A stretch of DNA of 64,000 bases from Microvirga sp. GTDB lineage: Bacteria > Pseudomonadota > Alphaproteobacteria > Rhizobiales > Beijerinckiaceae. A program made the translations under genes and the position numbers. The notes under the pieces were generated by a model that saw nothing but the letters and a program-made list of their open reading frames with translations, ran no database searches and was not told the DNA's origin. Location of the stretch: NCBI RefSeq assembly GCF_014699075.1, contig NZ_JACXAB010000008.1, positions 142,162 to 206,161 on the forward strand, given 5' to 3'. Below are positions 53,418 to 61,761 of this stretch, in pieces (position 1 is the stretch's first letter; each line of letters begins with the position of its first letter).

Positions 53418-55726
53418 TCCGCCGCCTCCGGCAGTTGCTTCTGCTGGAGCGCAATCCGGATCGGGATCGATTTCGCCGCCGGCACCTTGCTCTTGTCCGC
53501 GTGGTGCCAGACCGGGATCAGGGGATTGCATTCGGGGTAATAGGCCGCGCAGCATCCTTCGGGGATATCATACGATGTGACCCGCAATCCGCTCACCTGA
53601 CGCACGATACCGTCGTCAACCGCTGTCGTTAGGGTGACCATGTCTCCCTCCTGGAGGCTCAGCCGGGCGATGTCGTTGCGGTTCATGAAGAGCACCATGC
53701 GGGTGCCCCTGACACCCCTGAACCGGTCGTAATAGCCATATACCGTGGTGTTGAACTGGTCGTTGGAGCGCACCGTCATGAGCTTGAAGATGTCGCGATC
53801 ATTGTCCGCGATGCCGAGATCGGCCTGGAGGCTCTGGGGCACGACGAAGTTCGCTTTCCCGGTCTTCGTCTTCCAACGGCGCTCGCGCGCTGCAATCGGC
53901 CGATGGAATCCGCCAAGCTTCCACATGCGTTCGTTGAAGGCGCGGAAATCCTCCGGATAGGTTTCCTCGATGGCATCCCGAACACGAGCGTAGTCAGCGA
54001 CCCAATCATCCCAAGGCACTTTGGGATTGGGCGGGAGAGTTGCTTTGGCAAGTTCCGCCACAATCCGCGGTTCGGACAGCAAATCGGGGCTCGCAGGCTT
54101 GGCAATGCCCTTGGAGCCGTGAATGCAGGCCGTCGAGTCCTCAACCGCCACGGCCTGGGGACCCGTCGCCTGTTCATCGATCTCGATACGTCCGAGACAT
54201 GGAAGGATGTAGGTGACTTCGCCCGGAATAAGGTGATTGCGATTGAGCTTGGTCGAGATCTGCACGGATAGCCGCAAGCGCGCCCAGGCCTCCTCCAGGG
54301 CTGCCGTCTCCGGCGCCGCGCGCACGAAATTCCCGCCGAGCGCGACGAAAGCCTTCACCTCGTCCTTGATGATGCCCTCGCAGGCCTCCACTGTGGTCAT
54401 GCCTTTCCAGCGTGGCGGCTCGAAGCCGTACTGCTCCTTGAGCTTGTCGAGTGGCACGAGTTCGGGCTTCTCCGCAATGCCGACCGTGCGCTGCCCCTGA
54501 ACGTTGGAGTGGCCACGCACCGGGCAGATGCCGGCACCCGGTTTGCCGATGTTCCCGCGCAGGAGCAGCAGGTTGACCAGCATCTGCACGTTCTCGACGC
54601 CTGCCTTGTGCTGGGTGAGACCCATCCCGTAAATGCCAATAACAGCGTTTGCGCGGGCATAAGCCGTTGCAGCAGCTTCCAGCGTCGAACGGGAAAGACC
54701 CGAGCGGCGCTCCAACTCGGGCCACTGTGCCTGCCGGGCAGCCTGCGCGAACTCTTCGAAGCCATGAGTGTGCTCGGCGATGAAGGCATGATCGAGCACC
54801 GGCTTGCCTCCGGTGGTCCGGGCCTTGTCGTCAACCTCGATCAGGATCTTGGCCATTCCCATGAGTGCCGCGATGTCACCGCCAATCTTCACCTGATGAT
54901 ATTGCGACGAGATCCGGGTTTCTGACCCGGTCAGCATCTCGGTCGGCGCCTGCGGATTGGTGAAGCGCTCTAGGCCGCGCTCCTTCAAGGGATTGAAGGT
55001 GATGATGGGCACGCCGCGCTTGGAGGCCTCTTGGAGCGGATGCAGCATGCGTGGGCTGTTGGTGCCGACATTCTGGCCGAAGAACAGGATGCAGTCCGTC
55101 AGCTCGAAATCATCGAGGATCACCGTACCGACAGGCACGCCGATGCTCTCGGGAAGCGCCACCGACGTGCTCTCATGGCACATGTTGGAGGAATCCGGTA
55201 GGTTGTTGGTGCCGTAGAGCCGGGCGAAGAGCGCCCACATATAAGACGTTTCAAGCGAAGCACGGCCTGACGCATAAAACACCACCTGACGCGGATCGAA
55301 GCCTTTCAGCTCCTGGCCGATCGCCTGGAAGGCTTTGTCCCAGCTGACGGAGACATAAGTATCGGAAGCACTGTCATACCGCATGGGGTGAGTGAGGCGG
55401 CCAGCTTCTTCGAGATCGTGGTCCGACCACGTCCGCAACTCGGAAAGGGTGTGCTTGCCGAAGAATTCGGGCGTCACCCGCTTCGTGGTGAGTTCCCAGG
55501 CGGTCGCCTTGGCGCCGTTCTCGCAATATTCGAAGGGGTGCGGGTCGGCCGGCTTGGCCCAGGCGCAGCTGACGCAAGCATAACCATCAGGCTTGTTCTG
55601 TTTGAGCAGAATGGCGTTGCCGCTGACCAGGCGCCCCTCCTTGGCCAGGATGCTTTCGACAGAGCGGACGGAGCCCCACCCGCCTGCAGGACCTGGATAA
55701 GGCTTGATCTTGGGCTCATCGCTCAT
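53414..55726 (-). CDS. FdhF/YdeP-family molybdopterin oxidoreductase
   Basis: The 770-residue protein matches the cytosolic YdeP/FdhF-like family (typically 750-780 aa). The N-terminus has CVSCAWAKPADPHPFEYC-type cysteines for an iron-sulfur cluster (about 52-69), then a molybdopterin-dinucleotide region with DSSNMCHESTSVALPESIG, where the Cys may ligate Mo, FGQNVGTNSPRMLHPLQEA, RGHSNVQGQRTVGI, and C-terminal MNRNDIARLSLQEGDMVTLT with CCAAYYPECNPLIPVWHH. It probably transfers electrons to or from a formate-like or other small substrate; YdeP homologues have been tied to acid resistance in enterics. No separate beta or gamma subunit lies nearby. Confidence 0.9.
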   Translation of the reverse strand: MSDEPKIKPYPGPAGGWGSVRSVESILAKEGRLVSGNAILLKQNKPDGYACVSCAWAKPADPHPFEYCENGAKATAWELTTKRVTPEFFGKHTLSELRTWSDHDLEEAGRLTHPMRYDSASDTYVSVSWDKAFQAIGQELKGFDPRQVVFYASGRASLETSYMWALFARLYGTNNLPDSSNMCHESTSVALPESIGVPVGTVILDDFELTDCILFFGQNVGTNSPRMLHPLQEASKRGVPIITFNPLKERGLERFTNPQAPTEMLTGSETRISSQYHQVKIGGDIAALMGMAKILIEVDDKARTTGGKPVLDHAFIAEHTHGFEEFAQAARQAQWPELERRSGLSRSTLEAAATAYARANAVIGIYGMGLTQHKAGVENVQMLVNLLLLRGNIGKPGAGICPVRGHSNVQGQRTVGIAEKPELVPLDKLKEQYGFEPPRWKGMTTVEACEGIIKDEVKAFVALGGNFVRAAPETAALEEAWARLRLSVQISTKLNRNHLIPGEVTYILPCLGRIEIDEQATGPQAVAVEDSTACIHGSKGIAKPASPDLLSEPRIVAELAKATLPPNPKVPWDDWVADYARVRDAIEETYPEDFRAFNERMWKLGGFHRPIAARERRWKTKTGKANFVVPQSLQADLGIADNDRDIFKLMTVRSNDQFNTTVYGYYDRFRGVRGTRMVLFMNRNDIARLSLQEGDMVTLTTAVDDGIVRQVSGLRVTSYDIPEGCCAAYYPECNPLIPVWHHADKSKVPAAKSIPIRIALQQKQLPEAAE

Positions 55727-55829
55727 CTTGGGCAGCCTCCCGCTTGCCGCCGTTGATCCGCGGCGTTCGACCTAACCTATGTAAATGATCGGGAGGCGGG
55801 CCCGTTCAAGTGGGCTCGGGCATCCCTGG

Positions 55830-56912
55830 TCAGGTCAGACGTCCACGGGCTGCAACGGGCAGTTCACCGACGATCTCGTTCCCGCGAACCGTCACCAGCC
55901 GATCCACCATGTTGACCACGACACACACATGATTGGGAACGACCCGGACGACGTCGCCGACATTGGGACGATCATTGCAGCCGGACAAATCTAGGAAGCC
56001 ATGCTCTTCCGCAAAGCGGGCAATTTTGGCCTGCGGATGCTCAAGGATGAGGCCATGACCCTCCAGCCCGCCGGTGTCGCTCGTCAGGGTTTTGGATCCG
56101 GAGTCGAGGATGCCCCGCTCCGGTGACGCCCGGCTCACAACAGTGGCAAAGACGGTCAGCGCACAATCCTGCAGTTGCGCGACGCCTGCTGCCAGCATCA
56201 TTCGATCATTGAAAACCGACGTTCCGGCCCGATGCTCCGTCACACCTTTGATCTTGCCCAGGTTCAAGAGGTTGGGTGTCCCGCCCGATGACACGATCTG
56301 CGGCTCAAGGCCCAGGTTACGGATCCCGGCCATGGCTGCATCCAGGAAACCCTGAGTCTCGTCCATGGCGTTCTCCGGCGGGTACAGCATGAACCCGGCG
56401 AAGGACAGGCCCGGACGCGATGCGATGTCCTTCGCCAGGGCCACGGCCTCTGCGACCGTCTCAACCCCTGCCCGCTTGCGCCCGGTGTCGCACTCCACCA
56501 CCACGCCCAAGTCTCGCCCGGCAATGGCAGCAGCTTCCGGCAGGCCCGCCACCACGGTAGGGTTGTCAGCCGCGACGGTCACCTTCACCTGGGACAGGAG
56601 CTCGCCGAGCCGGCTGAGCTTCTCTTCTCCCAGGATGTTGTAGGCAATCAGGATGTCGTCGCACCCGGCTTCAGCCATGACTTCCGCTTCGCCGATCTTC
56701 TGGCAGGTGATGCCGCGAGCGCCGGCTTCCCGCTGCATGGATGCAATGACAGGGCTCTTGTGGGTCTTGATATGAGGCCGGTTGGCCACCCCGGCGGCAT
56801 CGCACATTGCTTGAACCCTAGCGATGTTGCGCTCGACGACGTCCAGGTCGACAACCACCGCAGGCGTTCCGAACTCACGCGCAACCCTGGCCTTGAGATC
56901 TTCGATGCTCAT
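55830..56912 (-). CDS. Fold-III PLP enzyme, D-threonine aldolase/D-serine dehydratase (DSD1) family
   Basis: The 360-residue protein has an alanine-racemase-like barrel with the PLP lysine in RPHIKTHKSP (Lys49) and ICTQK-type GITCQKIGEAEVMAEAG next. The C-terminal metal motif is PNHVCVVVN, a His-x-Cys pair as in eukaryotic D-serine dehydratase (His/Cys zinc), whereas D-threonine aldolases have His-x-Asp. Thus dehydration of D-serine or a D-3-hydroxy amino acid is at least as likely as aldol cleavage. It is a single gene 103 bp upstream of the molybdoenzyme gene on the same strand, possibly co-transcribed with it. Confidence 0.83.
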   Translation of the reverse strand: MSIEDLKARVAREFGTPAVVVDLDVVERNIARVQAMCDAAGVANRPHIKTHKSPVIASMQREAGARGITCQKIGEAEVMAEAGCDDILIAYNILGEEKLSRLGELLSQVKVTVAADNPTVVAGLPEAAAIAGRDLGVVVECDTGRKRAGVETVAEAVALAKDIASRPGLSFAGFMLYPPENAMDETQGFLDAAMAGIRNLGLEPQIVSSGGTPNLLNLGKIKGVTEHRAGTSVFNDRMMLAAGVAQLQDCALTVFATVVSRASPERGILDSGSKTLTSDTGGLEGHGLILEHPQAKIARFAEEHGFLDLSGCNDRPNVGDVVRVVPNHVCVVVNMVDRLVTVRGNEIVGELPVAARGRLT

Positions 56913-57155
56913 GATTCAACATTCCCGAGATTTGCTGGGACCATAGGCTACTGCACTGCCATTGTCTGCCTTGCTTAAAGATGGAACCATGATTCAGCTC
57001 GAGACATCCTTTTGATCGTGAACTGTCTTGCTTTCGACTGCAGCCCCCACTTGAGAAGTCTTCACAGTGTCATAGGGTCATGCATGATCAGCGTTCCGGA
57101 AGCGACCTGCCGGTTTGGCGCTCACTAAATCTCTAATCATCCAGGAGGAAACCTC

Positions 57156-58490
57156 GTGAGAAGTGCAGCCTTGGCGACCTTGATTCTGTTTGCCATCCCT
57201 TCCCCCTCATCCGCACAGGACATGACGCACTACAATCGCATTGACCTGATCCGCCCCGATGCGCCGGCCCTCGCCCAGCATGGCGAGCATGCCATTGGCG
57301 TCCGCACGATTGAGGTGATCAACAAGAATCAGATCGACGTGCTGAAGGCAGCAGCCGGCCAGGAGCCCCCACGCTATGACCGAAAGCTCACGCTGGAGGT
57401 CTGGTATCCGGCGGAGACGAGCGGCAAGCAGTCCGGCACCTATCCCGGAGTGTTCCTGCGTGACGGCAAGACCCAGGTGATGCTTCATGGAAAGGCGGTG
57501 CGCAACGCTCAGCCCAAGCGGGCTTCTGGCAGCCCTTACCCGCTGGTGATCATCAGCCACGGCTATCCGGGCAATCGCTTCCTGCTCAGCCACCTGGCAG
57601 AGAACCTTGCCACCAAAGGCTATGCGGTGGCATCCATCGACCATGCGGATTCCACCTACAACGACCAAGGCAAGTTCGGGTCGACCCTGATCAACCGGCC
57701 TCTCGACCAGCTGTTCGTGCTCAACGCGGTCGATCAGCTGGCGAAGGAGAATGGTCATTTCCTGAACGGGCTGGTGGACACCTCCCGTACTGGCCTCATC
57801 GGCTATTCGATGGGCGGGTACGGTGCTGTGATCACTGCCGGGGCCGGGGTGACCAAGGAAGCCGTGGCCTACGACTCGGGCGTGCCGGCCAGCATGCTGT
57901 CCGTGCACTCGGCCGGATCCGAGACCCACAAGAAGCTGCGGGACGAACGGATCAAAGCGGTGGTCGCCATCGCGCCCTGGGGCATGCAGCGCGGCTTCTG
58001 GAACCAGGACGGGCTCACCGGGATCACCACGCCAATCCTTTATGTGGCCGGCAGTAAGGATGACGTGTCAGGCTATGAAAAGGGCGTCCGTGCGCTCTAC
58101 ACCGGCACCGTCAACGCCGACCGCTATATGCTGACCTTTGAGAACGCCAATCACAACGCCGCTGCTCCCATCCCGGCTCCAATCGAAAGCTGGCAGACAG
58201 CGGAGGGTGGAAGCTCGGCGCCCTTCAACCATTATGCCGATCCGGTATGGGACACGGTGCGCATGAACAACATCACGCAGCATTTCGTCTCCGCTTTTCT
58301 GGGCCGCTACGTGAAGGCCGACGCGGAACTCAGCACCTATATGGACGTGCCAGTGGAGCGTGCGAGTGAAGGTGTGTTCGCGGCCAACAAGGACGGCTCG
58401 TTCAAGCCGGAGCATACCTACTGGAAAGGCTTTGCGGCCCGAACTGCCGCAGGCCTGATCCTGGAGCGCGGTAAACGAAGCGCCAACTGA
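57156..58490 (+). CDS. Secreted alpha/beta hydrolase (dienelactone-hydrolase/PAF-acetylhydrolase-like)
   Basis: The 444-residue protein starts at GTG 57156 after AGGAGGAAA, with a short signal peptide (MRSAALATLILFAIPSPSSAQ). The hydrolase core shows PLVIISHGYPGNRFLLSHLA (oxyanion region), the nucleophile elbow GLIGYSMGGYGAV (about 210-222), a late Asp in ILYVAGSKDDVSGYE and His in NANHNAA. Esterases of this kind act on short-chain esters or lactones in the periplasm; the substrate is unknown. It is a lone gene ending at an intrinsic terminator. Confidence 0.85.
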   Translation: MRSAALATLILFAIPSPSSAQDMTHYNRIDLIRPDAPALAQHGEHAIGVRTIEVINKNQIDVLKAAAGQEPPRYDRKLTLEVWYPAETSGKQSGTYPGVFLRDGKTQVMLHGKAVRNAQPKRASGSPYPLVIISHGYPGNRFLLSHLAENLATKGYAVASIDHADSTYNDQGKFGSTLINRPLDQLFVLNAVDQLAKENGHFLNGLVDTSRTGLIGYSMGGYGAVITAGAGVTKEAVAYDSGVPASMLSVHSAGSETHKKLRDERIKAVVAIAPWGMQRGFWNQDGLTGITTPILYVAGSKDDVSGYEKGVRALYTGTVNADRYMLTFENANHNAAAPIPAPIESWQTAEGGSSAPFNHYADPVWDTVRMNNITQHFVSAFLGRYVKADAELSTYMDVPVERASEGVFAANKDGSFKPEHTYWKGFAARTAAGLILERGKRSAN

Positions 58491-58509
58491 TCATTGCTTA
58501 TGATGAAAC

Positions 58510-58529
58510 GGCCCGGCAGACGCCGGGCC
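58510..58529 (+). terminator. Intrinsic terminator after the hydrolase gene
   Basis: An 8-bp GC-rich stem (ggcccggc / gccgggcc) with loop agac is followed directly by TTTTC. Confidence 0.85.
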
Positions 58530-58729
58530 TTTTCTGTTGGCAGAGCCTCATGGTCAAACGGATCGCCAAGAACTCTTCAGTCGGGTTCTGAAGGCAGGTT
58601 GGGTACTCACTCCTAGACGGTCAAACCGCCCCTGAATGCGTTAGGATTAAGCAAAGAAGACTTCTCAACATCGTCTGTCGTCCAGCTGAGCCACTCCGTG
58701 GACATGAACAATGTTGCGAGCTTTTTTCA

Positions 58730-60517
58730 ATGCAGATTGGCCAGCAATCCGGAGATCCCTTCCCTGCCGCCGTACGGGCGAAGCGAGCAGTTCTGATCCT
58801 CGACGTGGTCGAATCCGTCCGTCTCGTCGAGCAGGATGAGGCGGAGTTCATCTCCCATTGGCTGACCTTCGTCGAGCACGTTCGGAGCCGCATCCTTCCT
58901 GATCACAATGGCCACTTCACGAAAGGCCTTGGTGATGGGATGCTCTTGGACTTCGACGACGTCCGATCCGCCGTTGCGGCCGCCTTCTCGATCCAGCAGG
59001 AACGCGATCGGCAGAACCAGGCGCTTCCCCCAGCCCAGCAGATCATGCTCAGGATGGGCATCGAGATCAGCGACGTGATCATCGATCAGGCTGATCTCTA
59101 CGGGCGTGGCGTCAGCCGGGCGGCTCGAATCCTCACCCTTGCAGGCCCTGGCGAAATCGTCATCTCGGCCAATGTGCGCGACCAGCTTACGGCCGATCTC
59201 GATGCGGCCATTGAGGATCTCGGTGAGTGCTATCTCAAGCACATGCCGCAGCCCGTAAGAGCTTACCGTGTCGGGCCGCCCGGACCGCGACCCGTGATCG
59301 AGACCGGGTATGTTCTGGAAAGCTTGCTTCCGACCCTGGCGGTCGTCCCCTTCACAACACGCGATCCCGAGGACGAGCATCATGTCTTGGGGGAGGTTCT
59401 TGCCGAGGAGTTGATTCAGGATCTCTCGCGCTCTCCTGAGCTGCACGTCATATCGCGCCTGTCGACAACCGTGTTTCGCGGCAGGGATGCGTCCCTGAAT
59501 CAGGTCAGTGCAAGCCTCAATGCAAATTATGTGCTGTCCGGCTTTTACCGGATCCAGAACCGGCAAGTTATGGTGGAGGCTGAACTCGCCGAAGCAAAGT
59601 CAGGACAGGTTGCTTGGTCCGAGCGTTACAGGGGGCAGCTGAGCGGCATCATCTCTGGCAAACGGGACCTGATCGACGAGATTGCCGCCAATGTAAATGC
59701 TGCGATCATGATAAGCGAGTTGCAGCGGGCTCAGTCGCAGGCGTTGCCGACCTTGAAAAGCTACACCCTGCTGCTGGCGGCCGTGGCCCTGATGCACCGC
59801 CTGTCGCCATATGACTTCAGTGAGTCACGCAGGCTGCTCGAGGCTTTGATCGAGCGGGCTCCGCGTCAGGCTATACCCCGCGCCTGGCTTGCCAAGTGGC
59901 ATGTCCTGCGGGTTCAGCCGGGTTGGTCGGACGATCCGCATCAGGATGCGCAACTCGCCCTGCGCTGTACGAAGCAGGCCCTGGATGCCGATCCGCAATG
60001 TTCCTTGGCACTTGCCATCGACGGCTTCGTCCATACGAACCTTCTGAAGAAGCTCGACATAGCCATGAATCGCTATGATCTGGCCCTCCTGAACAATCCC
60101 AACGACTCCCTCGCTTGGCTGCTCAAGGGTCCGCTTAATGCCTTCAAAGACGAGGGGCAGCAGGCCGTCAGCTGCACGCAGCGAGCGCGGAAGCTGTCGC
60201 CTCTCGACCCTCACCGCTATTTCTACGATTCACTCGCGGCGACCGATCACCTCGCCGCCCATCAATTCGATCGCGCCCTGAAGCTCGCGCAGCGCTCCCT
60301 CAAGTCCAATTGCACCCACACCTCAGCCCTACGTGCTATGGCAATCGCACAGTGGGAGCTCGGCCACCCTGATGATGCCCGCCGCACGGTGGAGAGGCTC
60401 ATGCAATTAGAGCCGCATCTCACCATCCGCAGTTGGCGGGAGCGATCGCCGAGTGCTGGATACAAGATTGGGGAGGACTGGGCGTCCGTGCTGCACCAAG
60501 CAGGAGTGCCTGAATAG
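58730..60517 (+). CDS. Class III adenylate/guanylate cyclase-domain protein with TolB-like and TPR-like regions
   Basis: The 595-residue protein has an N-terminal cyclase homology domain (about 15-165), then a TolB-like segment (LPTLAVVPFTTRD, about 205 on), and C-terminal helical TPR-like repeats (about 350-570: RAWLAKWHVLRV, CTKQALDADPQCSLALAIDG, KLAQRSLKSNCTHTSALRAM). Metal-binding Asp25 (LILDVVES) and Asp69 (KGLGDGMLLDF) and the AAR arginine (Arg133) are present, but the usual transition-state Asn is Ser129 (GRGVSRAARI). It may make cAMP weakly, act on a different nucleotide, or be a sensor. The start ATG 58730 lacks a strong ribosome site. It ends 33 bp before the haloperoxidase gene. 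Confidence 0.85.
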   Translation: MQIGQQSGDPFPAAVRAKRAVLILDVVESVRLVEQDEAEFISHWLTFVEHVRSRILPDHNGHFTKGLGDGMLLDFDDVRSAVAAAFSIQQERDRQNQALPPAQQIMLRMGIEISDVIIDQADLYGRGVSRAARILTLAGPGEIVISANVRDQLTADLDAAIEDLGECYLKHMPQPVRAYRVGPPGPRPVIETGYVLESLLPTLAVVPFTTRDPEDEHHVLGEVLAEELIQDLSRSPELHVISRLSTTVFRGRDASLNQVSASLNANYVLSGFYRIQNRQVMVEAELAEAKSGQVAWSERYRGQLSGIISGKRDLIDEIAANVNAAIMISELQRAQSQALPTLKSYTLLLAAVALMHRLSPYDFSESRRLLEALIERAPRQAIPRAWLAKWHVLRVQPGWSDDPHQDAQLALRCTKQALDADPQCSLALAIDGFVHTNLLKKLDIAMNRYDLALLNNPNDSLAWLLKGPLNAFKDEGQQAVSCTQRARKLSPLDPHRYFYDSLAATDHLAAHQFDRALKLAQRSLKSNCTHTSALRAMAIAQWELGHPDDARRTVERLMQLEPHLTIRSWRERSPSAGYKIGEDWASVLHQAGVPE

Positions 60518-60550
60518 CGGCGGGCTTAGACAACGAAGGAGTGCACCAAC

Positions 60551-61723
60551 GTGAGCTACTTGTCAGCAGGAATTGGCCCCCTCGGCGGGGCTGGTGGCGT
60601 AGGTGGTGTAGGCGGCGTCGGAGGCGTGGGTGGCGTGGGTGGCATCGGAGGCGTGGGCGGTGCCAGTTACGATTCACCACTCATAAGTGACGCCCTGATC
60701 CGCAGCCGTGACGGAGTTGTTAGGCATTGGCGCTCACCCGCGGCTGTTCCTGGCCCGCTCGACTTGGAAGATACGGAAAATCTTGATCGCTGGTCTTCCT
60801 GGGTCCGTGCTGCGGTCTTCGACGCGGAGATAGTCTCGCGCCTCGGTTTCACACTCGAAGATGCCACGGTGAATCCACGCCATATGGCAGTCTGGCATCT
60901 TGAGGTTCCTGCGCCTGCCGGAAGCGATGCACCAGCGCCGGTCTATAAGCCGCTCATTCTGATGGCCCGTCCGACGGAGGCCATTCTCAAAGCGCAGCTC
61001 ACCTTCGTGAACCACTATGCCGAACTACGTCCGGATCGACAGGGCGAGATTCTAGCGCAGATCGGCGGCGGCATGGCGTTTCTGAGCTCTATCGCTCAAC
61101 TCCATGCGGACCGGACACCCTACACATTGGAGCTTCCGGCCGCCGTCCTGCGGATGGCGTTGTTCGTGCACCTACGCGTGAAGCAGGGTCTCGCGTGTAG
61201 ACGGCCGCTTGAATACTCCCCACAAATTCAGCCGATGATCGTCACACCGGCCCATGCAGCGCTGCCGAGCGGGCATGCGACAGAGGCGTTCGCGGTAGCT
61301 CTTGTGCTGTGGCAACTGATGAAAACCTCCGGAACGCCCGGATACGACAGCTCCGATTGGCGCACCCAGCTTCTTCGTCTTGCAGCACGGATTGCCATCA
61401 ACCGGACCGTCGCAGGCGTGCATTTTCCCGTCGACAGTGCCGCCGGGGCGGTTCTCGGCCTGACGCTCGGCCAATACTTCGTCAACCGCTGCTCCGGCGC
61501 AGCTGGATACAGGGCATGGCGCTTCGAAGGCGACAAGTATCCTGAAGACGGCGACTTCATCTGGCACGATCTTTATGACGTGACGAATGAGACGCTCACA
61601 TCAATGCCGGGCGCGACAGGCTACTCCGTGGAAAACGCGGCAAACGATCAGGTCATCGACCCACAGCACCAATCCTACGTTCTCGCCTGGCTTTGGGACA
61701 AGGCGAAGGCGGAATGGGAGTGA
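60551..61723 (+). CDS. Vanadium-dependent haloperoxidase/PAP2-superfamily protein with Gly-rich leader
   Basis: The 390-residue protein starts at GTG 60551 after GAAGGAG. The three phosphate/vanadate-binding motifs are complete: Lys-x6-Arg-Pro in KQGLACRRPLEYSP, PSGHATEAFAVAL, and RTVAGVHFPVDSAAG with Arg-x5-His. These bind vanadate in haloperoxidases or a phosphate in PAP2 phosphatases; the length and absence of membrane helices favour the soluble haloperoxidase-like type. Residues 12-38 are nine Gly-Gly-(Val/Ile/Ala) triplets. There is no signal peptide. It is followed 38 bp later by a subtilase gene, probably one transcript. Confidence 0.85.
   Translation: MSYLSAGIGPLGGAGGVGGVGGVGGVGGVGGIGGVGGASYDSPLISDALIRSRDGVVRHWRSPAAVPGPLDLEDTENLDRWSSWVRAAVFDAEIVSRLGFTLEDATVNPRHMAVWHLEVPAPAGSDAPAPVYKPLILMARPTEAILKAQLTFVNHYAELRPDRQGEILAQIGGGMAFLSSIAQLHADRTPYTLELPAAVLRMALFVHLRVKQGLACRRPLEYSPQIQPMIVTPAHAALPSGHATEAFAVALVLWQLMKTSGTPGYDSSDWRTQLLRLAARIAINRTVAGVHFPVDSAAGAVLGLTLGQYFVNRCSGAAGYRAWRFEGDKYPEDGDFIWHDLYDVTNETLTSMPGATGYSVENAANDQVIDPQHQSYVLAWLWDKAKAEWE
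60584..60664 (+). repeat. Nine GGV-type triplet repeats (81 bp)
   Basis: Nine in-frame 9-base units encode GGA, five GGV, GGI, GGV and GGA. Third-position bases vary between units, so the repeat is kept at protein level rather than being a fresh DNA expansion. Confidence 0.85.
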
Positions 61724-61761
61724 GTACACATCCTTTTATAGTTTGAAAGCAGGAGCGCCCC

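Noticed and set aside
60584..60664. CRISPR-like or phase-variable DNA repeat
   Set aside because: The nine units are 9 bp, in frame, and vary at third positions; this is a protein-level Gly-rich repeat, not a spacer array or a perfect slippage tract.
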